64,000 nucleotides of DNA from Megaustenia siamemsis (Eukaryota > Mollusca > Gastropoda > Stylommatophora > Ariophantidae), in NCBI GenBank assembly GCA_032433765.1, contig JAVIAB010000051.1, positions 49,269,986-49,333,985 of the forward strand. The letters run 5' to 3'. The position numbers and the translations under genes are program-made. Below, one piece after another: positions 44,448 to 55,115 of this stretch; position 1 is the first letter of the stretch; the number at the start of each line of letters is the position of its first letter. A model generated the notes under the pieces. It was given only the letters and a program-made list of their open reading frames with translations, searched no databases and was not told the origin of the DNA.

Positions 44448-44495
44448 GTAAAGTGAGAACAAATCCAGCGACAGAACACAGCCTTGTCTGACTCA
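44448..44495 (-). mobile_element. Short antisense LINE A2 fragment (motif B region)
   Basis: The plus strand ctgtaaagtgagaacaaatc..gacagaacacagccttgtct matches 31895-31945, the antisense motif B segment of A2, for about 48 bases only. A fragment this small from the middle of the element is unusual for a LINE insertion and may be filler at a break site. Confidence 0.7.
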
Positions 44496-44819
44496 TGTCT
44501 AAAGGTGTACACAAGAAGAAGATTTTTCTAACAAAGTTCAGATGGACTGAATTTTGTAGGGAACAGGCAAATAATTGTAGTTCTGCTGTAAAGCTTGTAG
44601 CAAGGAGTCAGTAGTGGGGTGTGACGTACACTCCTACAAGGTATGGTTGGGACTGAATTTTGCATGAATATAACTTTTTCCTATTTTTTTTATACTGGCA
44701 GAAAAGCACTCAGATATCCCTCACCACACATGCTGATATTCAGAGGTACTCTTATTTTCTTTATAATCATAAGTTTGACATTTTGGGTAGATCTATTTTG
44801 CCTGAGCAGCACTTATTTT

Positions 44820-45075
44820 GGCCTATTCTTTTCAATGTTCAACTGCCAGGGATTCTTTAACATGCACAGAATGCACATGGAGCAGTATGTTTTTTGTTCA
44901 TGTTATTCAAGTGGGCTAGACATTATATTTCACTATCTAGAGATCACTGGAGGGCAATGCCACAAAGAAGTCACAGATTCAAATAGCAAAGTCTCACCAC
45001 CTATGGTGAGATTTGAGCCCAGGAACTTCTTGTATAGCAGCTGACTTCTTACCCCCATACCACTAAGCACCATTG
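44820..45075 (-). mobile_element. SINE-III copy
   Basis: The minus strand carries tgcttagtggtatgggggta (A box), then cctgggctcaaatctcacc (B box), followed by a body containing aaatataatgtctagccc that also occurs in the copies at 25590 and 59790. Confidence 0.65.
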
Positions 45076-45929
45076 ATTTTTGGGATAAAGGACATTTTAA
45101 CACTGTGTCCATTTAAAAGTTTATATAGATCAGCAATATATATCAGGACTAATATGCTGTAAAACAAGCAAACACAAGACAAAAGGAAAGACATGACATG
45201 AAATAACATTAAATGGCACATGTTAAATGAAGTGAAATCAGTCACAACAAAAAAAGTTACTTTAGACTTCACATCTTAAATATACATAACACAATAACAC
45301 TTTTTACTGCAATTAAAAAAAATAGTGTGAGCAAGAAACAATACTGAATGCACTAAATCACAAGGTGCAATGGAACATAATATACACAATGAAAAAGAAA
45401 GTTATAATTTATAACATGCAAGTTAAACATTATGTTATAGTATTAAATAACTGTCATAATATACATACATATTATATAAACTACTGAGATACAACTTTTC
45501 ATTCTTGGGGTAATATACATTAAGAATGTTCTTTCTAACACATCAACAACTCTAAAGGTTCCATTTCTATCATCACAAACCTTGTTTTTAATCTTCCACT
45601 GAAATTATAAATTTACAATTGTTATCAATTGAGCAAAGGATATTTTCTTCAAGACAGTAGGACTCCATATGTGTGTATTGTATATTATCTTTCTTTCTCT
45701 TTCTCACACACACAGCGCCTACTATTCTATCTTTGCTGACAGACATCTCTAATGAGATATGAGTCAAGTGATCAGCAAAATGATTGTTTCAGCTCATTAA
45801 TTCTGTTTGTCATGAATATTGTCAAAGGTTTCACTACAGTGTACATCATCACAGCGAGTGTGTGTATGTGCACATACACACGTGCCTGCATGAGTGTGTG
45901 TAAATACAGCTTCTAAGTGTAAGATAAAG
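45076..45929. other. No gene seen; short (CA/GT)-rich run
   Basis: AT-rich sequence. A purine/pyrimidine-alternating stretch (gtgtgtgtatgtgcacatac) lies around 45859-45878. Confidence 0.5.
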
Positions 45930-46202
45930 ATTTCCTCCATGCCTTGCTAGGTGTATGGGGAATATGGTTAGTGACCATATTTTTCTATGCCCATGGCACA
46001 TTTTTGGGTGATTTAACTGGTATCACACCAGGTTACCTTTACTCCCCAGAAAAAATCCTAGGTACCCAATTTTAGAGGCTGGGTGAACCCTGGAGCCTTG
46101 TTGGTCCAACAAAAAAAATCTGCTACTTCTGGGGATCAAACTTGGACTTTTCTGATCAGAAATCAAGCACACTAACCACTCAGCCACCAAGGCTCCCTTT
46201 TA
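45930..46202 (-). mobile_element. SINE-I full-length variant
   Basis: The minus strand starts with agccttggtggctgagtggt (A box), continues with a diverged B box (aagtttgatccccag) and the SINE-I body ('gggtacctaggattttttct', 'ggtgtgataccagtt', 'catattccccatacacc'). It is older than the copies at 6518 and 48626. Confidence 0.8.
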
Positions 46203-46216
46203 AGTGTAGTGGTAAA

Positions 46217-46248
46217 AAAAAAAAAAAAAAACAAAAAAAAGAAAGAAG
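46217..46248. repeat. Poly(A)-rich run
   Basis: Two adjacent A-runs next to the SINE-I copy. Confidence 0.8.
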
Positions 46249-46749
46249 TTAAATGTTTGTATGCGATTAAAGGAAGATGATGGAAATGCAGAAACAAAGA
46301 TGGCGGGAGCAAAGATTGTCTAGGCTACAAAAGAAAGTCCGGTCACATTAGACTGAAGAGTGAAGACAGTCAACAGTCGAATTAGATTGAAGAGAGAGAT
46401 TTGAGGGACATTTATTCTTAGAGTCAGTTGAGGAAGTTGGATTCATGACTTGGAGAAACACTCAGTAAAGGATTATTAGAAGATATATTTCAGAGAAATG
46501 ATGTTTAGCTATAGACAGATATTTCAGGTTTCAAAAGAGATCAGTGCTTATTAAAGAAATCAAAGTTAGGAATACATGGACTGTATAGAGGTTATATTAT
46601 CATTGTGTGATTTTATGCAAAGTACAGGAAGTTATGTGGATGCAATTACAGAAACTGGGAGTGTCATGTAACAGCGGCGATAGCCAAGACACAAATACAG
46701 AATTTCTACTAATAATATAGTTTGACATATGTTTGGCATATGTTTGACA

Positions 46750-48215
46750 AATATTTGGAAAGCAGAGAAGACGCCTCATAAATGGAAAAAAAAGAACCAT
46801 TGTTAAGATTCCAAAAAAGGGCAATCTTAGAGATTGTAACAACTGGAGAGGTGTGACACTTTTGTCAGTTGCCTCAAAGTTATTCTGCAAAATCATCCTA
46901 AATAGAATAAAGGATTCAATAGATACAGTAATGCATGAAGAATAGGCTGGGTTTAGAAAAGGGAGAAGCTGCCTTGACCACATTTTCACTCTACGACTTA
47001 TATTGGAGGAACACATTGAAAAGCAAAAACCTTTTGTACTTAACTTCATCGACTTCAAAAAAGTATTTGATAGTATTCATAGAGATTCTTTGTAGAAAAT
47101 TCTGAAGCAATATGGCTTACCATCAAAAATCATAAATATTATCAAAGACATGTATGATGGTTACACATGTGCAGTTCGAACAGAGGAAAGACTGAGCGAA
47201 TGTTTGCCAATAGAAACTGGGGTTAAACAAGGATGTATTTTATCGCCCTTGTTATTTGGAGTTTTTATGGACTTTATAATGAAGAAATGCTGCACTGGTA
47301 ATAAAGGCATCTAATGGATACAAGGAGACCATTTAGAGGACCTCGACTTTGCTGATGACACAGTTCTCATCAGCAGTCAGATAAAAATGATGCAGGAAAA
47401 CACAAATGAACTATCATCAATAGCCAGCAAAATTGGGCTTGAGATCAATCATGAAAAGACTAAAGTCATGAAAAGCTTAATTCCAACAGACGACAAAATA
47501 TACATGGAAAACAAACAAGTAGAGGAGATTGATCACTTTATCTATCTTGGAAGTCACATTGATCGAGAAGGGGATACAAGCAAAGAAATAAGAATCAGAA
47601 TAGCTAAAGCAGCAATGTCTTTCCTTGAAAAGTTGTGGAAATCAAAACTCATCAGCACAAACACAAAACTTAGACTATTCAAATCAAATGTACTATCAAC
47701 CCTTACGTATGTGTGTGAAAGCTGGAAAACAACAAGAGATATCGAAACAAAGTTGAACGCATTCGAAAATAAATGTCTAAGGAAAATACTTGGTATAGAT
47801 TGGAACGAATTCAAAACAAACGAGGAAATTAGAGAAATCGCCAATCAACCACTAATATCTTCAGTAATAAAGAAAAGATGATGGTCATATGTTGGACATG
47901 TGATGAGAAGAGATAATAACCGAATAGCAAAGCAAGCCCTCATGTGGGAAACAACAGGTAGCAGAAAAAGAGGAAGACCCAGAGAGACACTGAGAAGAAC
48001 ATTGATGAGAGAGGCAAGAGCAGCAGGATTCGGCTCCCTCAATGAGATAGAGCTGCTTGCACAGAACAGAGACAAATGGCGAGATTTTATAAAATATCTT
48101 TAAAAGAATTGAAAACTGCTAGAACAGAAATTCAGATAAGAGAAGGAGTATCTTGGTTTACGCCCTATGGGCCGACTATGGCTCGAAAGGTCAATAGATA
48201 GTTAGATAGATATGT
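46750..48215 (+). mobile_element. LINE family C (RTE-type), longest copy, one frame with four stops
   Basis: A single frame runs from IWKAEKTPHKWKKRTIVKIP to 'RDKWRDFIKYL' (stop at 48101-48103), interrupted only by stops at 46943, 47093, 47312 and 47879 and without frameshift. Motifs in order: KKGNLRDCNNWRGVTLLSVA, AGFRKGRSCLDHI, NFIDFKKVFDSI (motif A; the usual Ala before Phe is Val), GVKQGCILSPLLFG (motif B), DFADDTVLIS (motif C, both Asp present), INHEKTKVM, IYLGSHIDREGD and CESWKTTRDIETKL. The 3' UTR carries the hairpin tail 'gccctatgggccgactatgg' and ends in tagatagata. It is 5'-truncated before the endonuclease. Confidence 0.93.
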
Positions 48216-48625
48216 TTCGACGGCCATAGCAAATATGTGTAATGACTGACTTTTATTTGCAACCAAGATATGTATCCAGATGACTTGTGAAGTTTAACTT
48301 GTTAATAAACTTGTTAAGAACTGTGTTAATAAACTATTGTAACGAGATCTAGACGACGTCTTGTGTCATCATATGAAGTGTCAAACACAACTGATGTTCA
48401 GAATATTTGAAGTTTGCAGCTTCTGTGTTGTGAATTAATCACGTTATGTTGAGCACATTGTCAAATGAGAATTGTCCACATGACCAGGATTGTTTTGACT
48501 TACATATTCTCTATCCTTTGTGTATAATTAAATCAATGCTGTAGTGTCACTAGTACAAAGACTACTAACATTTCCATTACATAACGGGACATGACTTTAT
48601 ATTTTGGCATCACCATAGTGAGAAT

Positions 48626-48883
48626 AAGGGAGCCGCGACAGCTCAGTGGTTAGTGAACTGGACTACAGAGGACAAGAGGTAGGATTCAATCCCAACCAAC
48701 GACTTCCTGGTTCACTCAGTCTTAAATGGGTACCGGATTTTTTCTGGGAAAGTAAAGAGACATGGGTGTAATACCGACCACATTACCCCAAAAATGATGT
48801 GCCGAAGGTCTATAAAAATTATGGTCACTAACACCATATTCTCTATACACCACCTGGCGTGACAGGGCACTTTACTTTTTTTA
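48626..48883 (+). mobile_element. SINE-I copy with about 11-bp TSD
   Basis: The head is gagccgcgacagctcagtgg, with a B-box-like aggattcaatccc, and the body runs to 'tatacaccacctggcgtgac' with a short T-run. The imperfect repeat atagtgaRaat is at 48615-48625 and 48884-48894. Confidence 0.9.
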
Positions 48884-49281
48884 ATAGTGAAAATTGCACT
48901 GGACTAATTGCATTAGGGATATAGCCCAGTGCATCTAATTTCAATAAGGTTGTGTTTCTCTTTCTTTGGTCCCAGGCTTTTTGATCTGTCTGGCTTAGGT
49001 GAGCCCTTAAAGGCAACGCTATCACTGGTGTAACTTCTGAAGTTATGGGCAACACAGGCTCCTCAATGACTTCATGGTTGAGACAAATCAGTGGAGCAAA
49101 TTTGTAAAAATGTCCTTCAGGTAAGACTTAAATGCTTACAACTTTACTTTGTAGTAAAACTCCAACCCAGTTATAATATTGCATTGTATCAGATTAGATT
49201 GGTCATGGAAGTTGGCTCATGTCAATTCTTGATATTCAGATTTACAGCAAAGTACTAAAAATAATTGTTCATATCACTATT

Positions 49282-49595
49282 GCTAAAAAGACCAATGAGG
49301 AAATTCTCAAAGAGGCCAACACAAAAAGGCAGCTCCTAAAAAACATCAGAAAGAAACAATCAACATTTTTCAGGCACATCATGAGAAGAGGAAAGTTGGA
49401 ATACTTGGTTACAATAGGCAAAATACAAGGAAAGAAAGATCGCGGATGACAAAGAGAGAAAATACTAGATAGATTGGTGTCATGGCATGGAAAACAGTCA
49501 ACAACAGAACTGATATGATGCATTGCAGATAGAAGATTGTGGAAGGGCATGATCGCCTACGCCAACCGGTATGGTACATGATGATGATGATGATG
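49282..49595 (+). mobile_element. LINE family A2, 314-bp 3' fragment with 11-bp TSD
   Basis: The fragment encodes KKTNEEILKEANTKRQLLKN, then FFRHIMRRGKLEYLVTIGKI, and ends with catgatgatgatgatg. The repeat atatcactatt is at 49271-49281 and 49596-49606. It is one of the least diverged A2 tails. Confidence 0.93.
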
Positions 49596-49639
49596 ATATC
49601 ACTATTTACTTTCTATATTATGACTAGTGGGTTCATTGG

Positions 49640-50215
49640 AAAGAACGGTAATGTGTTTCGGTGAGGTTTGCTAGAGACTAGTTTATGTGTAAGGGGTTAT
49701 CTAAAATCAGTGATGTATAAGGAGTTTGCTGGGACCAATTATTTGTAGAAGGTTTGCATTGAGATCAATGATGTATAAAAGGTTTGTTTAAGATCACTGA
49801 TGTGCAGATGGTTCGTTTGAGACCAGTGATGTGTAGTAGTGGGGTTCATTTGAGACCAGTGATGTGCAGTAGAGGGTTAGTTTGAGACCAGTGATATGTA
49901 GTAGAGGGTTTGCTTAAGAACAATGATGTGTAGCAGAGGGCTTGCTTGAGACCATTGATGTGTAGTTGAGGGTTTGCTTGAGACCAGTGATGTGTAGAAG
50001 AGGGTTTGCTTGAGACCAGTGATGTGTAGTAGAGGGTTGGCTTGTGACCAATGTGTTGAGGATTTGTTTGAGACCAGTAGTGTGAAGTAGAGGGTTTGCT
50101 TGAGACCAGTGATGTGTAAATGGTTTACTTGAGACCACTGATGTAAATGATTTGCTTGAGACCAGTGATGTCTAAATTGTTTGCTTGAGACCAGTGATGT
50201 GTTGGAAGTTTTCAA
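49640..50215. repeat. About 32-bp degenerate minisatellite
   Basis: There are roughly seventeen variable units of tttgcttgagaccagtgatg then tgtagtagaggg. Units range from about 22 to 37 bases and show frequent indels. An antisense piece of the same repeat lies inside the insertion at 51738-51795. Confidence 0.88.
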
Positions 50216-50974
50216 GGAACAGTAACAAATTGTTTCACCAACAGCCTTTCTTCTCAATTGGTTCTAATTAAGTCCTTGATCTTCCAAGAACTATCTGATG
50301 TTATCTTACTTTCATTTTACAAACATGGTGTAAGTGTCTTAGCAGCTATCAATAAATTACAAATACAAAATTATAGACACAGCAAACAATATATACTCCA
50401 AAATGAATACATTTTAGCTTTAAATCAAATATGGAAATTAAACTTAAATTATATTACATGAATTATTGGCATTTTTTGGTTTATAAATAAATAAATACAT
50501 TCAAGAAATACTCTAAAACTTTTAAGTACATTCTATGAATAATCCATACAACTTTTTGGCTATAAAACAAACATATACAACTTGAAAAATGAAAACTATT
50601 TACTTTTAAGTATATTACACTGATTATCGCAGAAGTGTTGGTCACAATATACAAACAACTGTGCAACATTAATTTGCACTTAGTGGAATAACATGAAGAA
50701 GATGTTATTGACTGGTTCATCAATTGTGCAAACAATAATATATGTAGCTAAATAGTAGTGATTACATTTTTCAAACAAAAATGACTGTAGGAGGCACGAT
50801 GCAGAATATTACTGATTTTTGTGACATTACAAACAAAAAGATAGTTTATTAAAAGTGGAACAATAAATAACTAAATATTAAAATATGCTTTGATAGAGAA
50901 AGGATAAGAGGTGGGGTTGATCCTGATCAAATGGTACTGAAGATTTTTATTGGAAAGAATGATTGTATTGGGAC

Positions 50975-51184
50975 AGGGTTCCCTCCACAATTCCAGACGT
51001 ATGCCTATATTTTTACATTGGCGGATTTTTACAGGTAATGTGGTCATTATCACTCTTTGCTATCCTACTTTCCCAAAAAGATCTGGTACCCATTTAAGAA
51101 TGGGTGAACCTAGGAGCAATCTAAATCGAACTCAACCTCTTATCCTTAGTGCTCCAGTTCACTAACCACAACTGGCATGGAGCC
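50975..51184 (-). mobile_element. SINE-I decayed copy
   Basis: The minus strand has gttgtggttagtgaactgga (A-box region), gaggttgagttcgatttag (B-box region) and the body 'gggtaccagatctttttggg', 'aatgaccacattacctg'. It is shortened at the 3' side. Confidence 0.75.
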
Positions 51185-51391
51185 AAAAAAATGTTTACTG
51201 GTGTTACAAGGTAGGAAAAAATATTGACATTAAGACCACATACACCACGATTGAGGCATAAAAGGATTATTAATTAATTATTATTATTAATATATAACAG
51301 TTATTTCCAGACTGATTAATAAAGCAATATTTCATAGATATCAGAAAGATTATTTTGCTTCAAGACTGGGGCTCACGACTCTTGACATTTA

Positions 51392-51795
51392 TTGGTTATT
51401 GGTTATGGAAGGCCTCGGTATCACTGCAAACGAATTAAAATCCATATTTGCTCAACCGCCCGTGCCAGTGGAATCATCTGAATTACTAACACATCTCCCA
51501 AACAAAGAAAGGTAACTGTAGTCCCCATCGTAGCAGTCTCAGCACACGCCAAAAGACATAAGGCGAAACCGCGCAGAAAGTGAACACAGCCAACTGTTCC
51601 CTGTCATACAATATCATCATTCATCGTAAACAAGCGGGATATCGAAACAGGATCAAAACAGATGAGACACACAGCTCACGGTATGCACAGAGCACTTAAC
51701 TCAGTAGCTCTTGCAACAAGCCGGACTTGGAATATCCTTGAGACCAGTGGACTTAAGCAAACCCTCTGCTACACATCACTGTTCTTAAGCAAACC
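51392..51795. mobile_element. Element Y second copy, fused to minisatellite sequence, about 13-bp TSD
   Basis: The repeat ctcttgacattta at 51379-51391 and 51796-51808 brackets this insert; its first bases on the right may belong to the minisatellite, so the true TSD is 9-13 bases. From 51400 to 51737 it matches element Y (40019-40360). From 51738 on it switches to ccttgagaccagtggactta and agcaaaccctctgctacaca, which is antisense 32-bp minisatellite like 49915-49950. The short Y frame starting MEGLGITANELKSIFAQPPV is open here for 36 codons but is broken in the other copy. Confidence 0.65.
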
Positions 51796-51808
51796 CTCTT
51801 GACATTTA

Positions 51809-52775
51809 CAAACTGAAATGATCAGTGACTCAAAGCTAACCATGCACATCAGAATCAGTGAACCAGAACTTATCAAAATCTTACTCAGTCTATATGCAGT
51901 AGCCGTGGAAATGGACTAAGTAGTTAGACAAGAGAATAAGGATCAAAGATGAAAACAAACCCTGTAAGTATAAAAATGCTGCATTGTAATGTGTTAAGCT
52001 AAATTGTGTTTACATCGCACCATGCTGTAAACCATAACACTAAAGCAACTTATGCCCATTAACATCATTCTAAAGGCAGACTAGGAAAATGAGTAGTCAG
52101 GAAAAATACATCAAATGTGGTAGCAGCTTTAATGTAACATTTACAACATTTAAAAAAATTATAAGATTTTGTGGTCTAAAGTGGTCTCCCTTAGAAACAT
52201 AGAGACGCACAAACAAGACACTAAGATGTATCTTTCTATCTATCTTTTGTTCAGTAGTATTGTCTATAAAAGCCATGTCTTTTAATGTATAAATTTACAG
52301 TTTTTTGTAGTTCTTGCAGAGGCCCATATAGTTTTGCCTGTAATGTTGATTCTATGGGCCAATTAATTTTCCACAGTGTACTATATTCAATAATTTAGTA
52401 ATAGTTTAGTTTAGTCGATGGATCATCCTCACTTCACATCAGATACATCCATAGGTGCTCAGATCTCCTTCTCAGCGTGGTGTGGAGACTGATTACTTAA
52501 GTTCCGTGTTGATTTCTGGTGTCTCCAGTTTTGACCTGATGTTCACACAGTCTGGACATGGTTGATGACCAAATCATTAGTTTGCCCTACCTCCTTCAGT
52601 GCATTCAGAATATCAACTTGCTTCACTGCACATCTATCATCCAGTCTCTGTTCCTGTTATTTTAGTTCACATTGCTAATTTGCTAAAATAATAATAAATG
52701 AACTTGCTTAGTCTTCTAGCCCAGTGTTACACATCTGATCACCAGTGAGCACAAAAAATAGACCTACTTCCAAGT
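51809..52775. other. No gene seen
   Basis: AT-rich stretch without a supported exon or repeat match. Confidence 0.5.
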
Positions 52776-52935
52776 ACAAATATCTCACAAATGATACCAT
52801 GAGAATTATTCAAACTTTCACTTTAACTCACAGAATTATTAAACTGTATTACTACATTAACAAATGTTTAGATCTTTATTAATAATTAAGATTAAACATC
52901 ATGAAATATGTGGACCCCAATATATTACATTGCGT
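52776..52935. repeat. Direct local duplication, left copy (right copy 53254-53410)
   Basis: Both copies begin gtacaaatatctcacaaatg and continue with related text ('attcaaactttcact' / 'attcagactttcact', 'cacagaattattaaact' / 'cacaaaatgataaaact') for about 150 bases with many differences. This is an old tandem or segmental duplication now separated by a SINE-I copy. Confidence 0.7.
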
Positions 52936-52984
52936 CACAGGTTTTATCACTGGCAAGCAAAAAAAAAATATACCTACTTAATGT

Positions 52985-53249
52985 GGGAGCCGCAATAGCT
53001 CAGTGGTTAGTGAACTGGACTACAAAGGACAAGAGGTAGGGTTCGATTCCAACCGACGGCGTCCGGTTCACCCAGCCTTTAATGTGTACCAGATATTTTT
53101 CCTGGAAAGAAAAGTGGCATGGGCTTTATACCGACCACATTACCCCAAAAGTCATGTGCCAAAGGTTTGTAAAATGTATGGTCACTAACACCATATTCCC
53201 TATACGCCGCTTGGAGTGACGGGAGTACTTTACTACTTTTCCTTTACTT
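52985..53249 (+). mobile_element. SINE-I copy
   Basis: The head is gggagccgcaatagctcagt, the B box is gtagggttcgattccaacc (the best-preserved in the window) and the body ends at 'tatacgccgcttggagtgac' with T-rich sequence. A weak repeat, ttaatgt, occurs on both sides. Confidence 0.9.
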
Positions 53250-53467
53250 TTTAATGTACAAATATCTCACAAATGAATCCAAGAGAAATATTCAGACTTT
53301 CACTCTTTACTCACAAAATGATAAAACTATTGTTTTCACAAATAATTAATATCACTGTTAATGACAGAGATTGAATGTTGCGAAATTAGATGATCCTAAT
53401 ATAAATTATATAATCCCAGCAATTTATCCCTGAGTGGCAGGTGAGATCAAAATTTCAGTCAGACCTT

Positions 53468-53491
53468 GGGGGGGGGGGGGGGGGGGGGGGG
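53468..53491. repeat. 24-base G homopolymer
   Basis: An uninterrupted run of 24 G in otherwise AT-rich DNA. Its length is liable to assembly error. Confidence 0.85.
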
Positions 53492-53754
53492 AATTTCATA
53501 TGTGATGTCACGACTGCAAAGACTAAGATAGATGTTTTAAAGAGCAAGCGTTCAGATGTGCCACGTCACCCATTCCAGCCAGGTGGTCAGTTTGTTCATT
53601 TCCTTGTCAAAGTTTCAGGAATGAAGATGAAACATATACATCAGTCAGTCCCAAGTTCTTTAACAACAATTTTAACCACTGTCTTTGAACCTAGTCCCCT
53701 TCGATCTCCCTGAGCATGCTCATAGAGTCACTCAGAAAACACACATAGATGAGT

Positions 53755-54030
53755 AAAAGGTTATGTGTCAAGCCAGACCATTTCTTTAGTTACTGCCATG
53801 TTCTCCATTCTGAAATTACATGTGGTCATCACAAAAGCACCACTCACCTCCTTTACAGTTTTTTCCCTTGACCTGGGCTGTGAAAGCCCATGAGCTTCGA
53901 CTGTGCCAAATAAAAGACCCATCAGTGTAGATGACTGTCGAACCCTCAGGTGAATTATATAGATCAAGGCCTATATTCAATAAAGTCTTGAGGTATGTGT
54001 TCAGCAGTCTGGGGTACCTGTCCATATGGC
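53755..54030 (-). mobile_element. LINE RNase H N-terminal fragment (I/jockey-like)
   Basis: The minus strand holds STVIYTDGSFIWHSRSSWAF, the first RNase H strand with its catalytic Asp in YTDGS. After a frameshift it continues with GAFVMTTCNFRMENMAVTKE and MVWLDT, the block with the second catalytic acidic residue (normally Glu in 'MRxELxA'; here ENMA). It complements the C-terminal RNase H pieces at 24700 and 34854 and is from a related but distinct copy. Confidence 0.8.
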
Positions 54031-54450
54031 TGAGGTGCTAAACTAAGATATATGATTTTTTTACTTTCTATTATGTGGATAGATCTTACCGTCTATTTGT
54101 GTATTAGTATGTATTATCTATGTTCCTGAAGGAAACCATTTTTTTGGCCACAACGCAATATGTACAACTTTTGTGTGTGTCCTTTTTTAAGGCAAGTTGT
54201 TACCATACATATTAATCATTTCCTTGGTTCTCAACTTTACTTGTTTTAACAACAGCAACGCATTCTTTTCTGTCTATTCCAAGGATGAGCAATAATCATT
54301 TAGTTAACAGAAGTTTCATTATGAAAGAATACTGTTTAATACCTGACAATAAAATAAAACCCCTTTAACAATTTAAAATTTATAACATGATACTCACAAG
54401 CAGGTTAGAGTAAGAATTGTAGAATTGGATTCATATTAACACAAGTATAT

Positions 54451-54503
54451 CTTCTTCTTCTACCTTTTTAGCTCCCAGTGGAGCATAGGTCTTCAACAAA
54501 CAC
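54451..54503 (-). mobile_element. LINE family D tail in reverse orientation
   Basis: The plus strand ttcttcttctacctttttag, then ctcccagtggagcataggtc, is the reverse of the D 3' end at 2130-2165 and 27440-27480. It directly abuts a forward D copy that starts at 54505. Confidence 0.8.
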
Positions 54504-54504
54504 T

Positions 54505-55115
54505 AGGAGAAATACCTCTACTAGACGTACAATCTTACATATATCTGGGCAGTAATGTAGATAAAGAGGGAGGAACAGAAAATTATACCAAAATAAGGAT
54601 ATCAAAAGCAAGAGGAGCTTTCATTGCACTGGGAAACAAATGGAAATCCAAAGAGATTAGGTTAAATACAAAAATAACAATTTTCATACAAAAATAACAA
54701 TTTTCAACTCAAATGTTAAGTCGGTCCTATTATATGGCTGTGAAACATGGAGAACAACAAAATTGACAATCACAAAGATACAGACTTTCATTAATGGATG
54801 CTTATGCAGAATAAAAGGATAGAAATGGCAGGACAAAATCACTAACATAGAATTATGGAAATGTACCAGTCAAATATCTGTGGATAAAGAGATACAGTGA
54901 AGACGATGGCGCTGGATAGGACACACACTACGGAAGCCAACTGAGAGTATTACACAACAGGCCCTTTTTTGGAATCCCCAGGGGAAAAGACAAAGAGGAA
55001 GACCAAGGAATTCTTGGAGAAGACAGATAGAAGCAGAGATGAAGATGATGGGGAAGACATGGAATGATCTTAAAAGAATGGCAAAAAACAGAACGACTTG
55101 GAAAGTGGAAAGTAT
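54505..55115 (+). mobile_element. LINE family D, 3' part
   Basis: The copy starts at GEIPLLDVQSYIYLGSNVDK and continues with 'ISKARGAFIALGNKWKSKEI', a 15-base duplication around 54680 (aaaaataacaattttcatac), 'LWKCTSQISVDKEI', RRWRWIGHTLRKPTESITQQ, NPQGKRQRGRPRNSWRRQIE and MKMMGKTWNDLKRMAKNRTTW. The WIGH..GRPR C-terminus is common in RTE-like invertebrate LINEs. It has stops and frameshifts. It preserves the empty site for the SINE-II insertion at 26862. Confidence 0.88.

Noticed and set aside
45859..45900. gt/ac-rich alternating stretch as a possible Z-DNA or regulatory site.
   Set aside because: Short and imperfect; ordinary CA/GT microsatellite decay explains it.
50481..50735. 84-codon minus-strand open frame near 50.6 kb.
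   Set aside because: AT-rich, no domain, no splice-site support; its length is within chance expectation.
52985..53060. tRNA-like sequence with A and B boxes.
   Set aside because: The B box is good, but the sequence continues into a repeated body found at five or more other sites with the same head. It is a SINE, not a tRNA gene.
53441..53713. 90-codon open frame containing a Gly run.
   Set aside because: The Gly run is the poly(G) tract; the rest shows no domain and no splice context.
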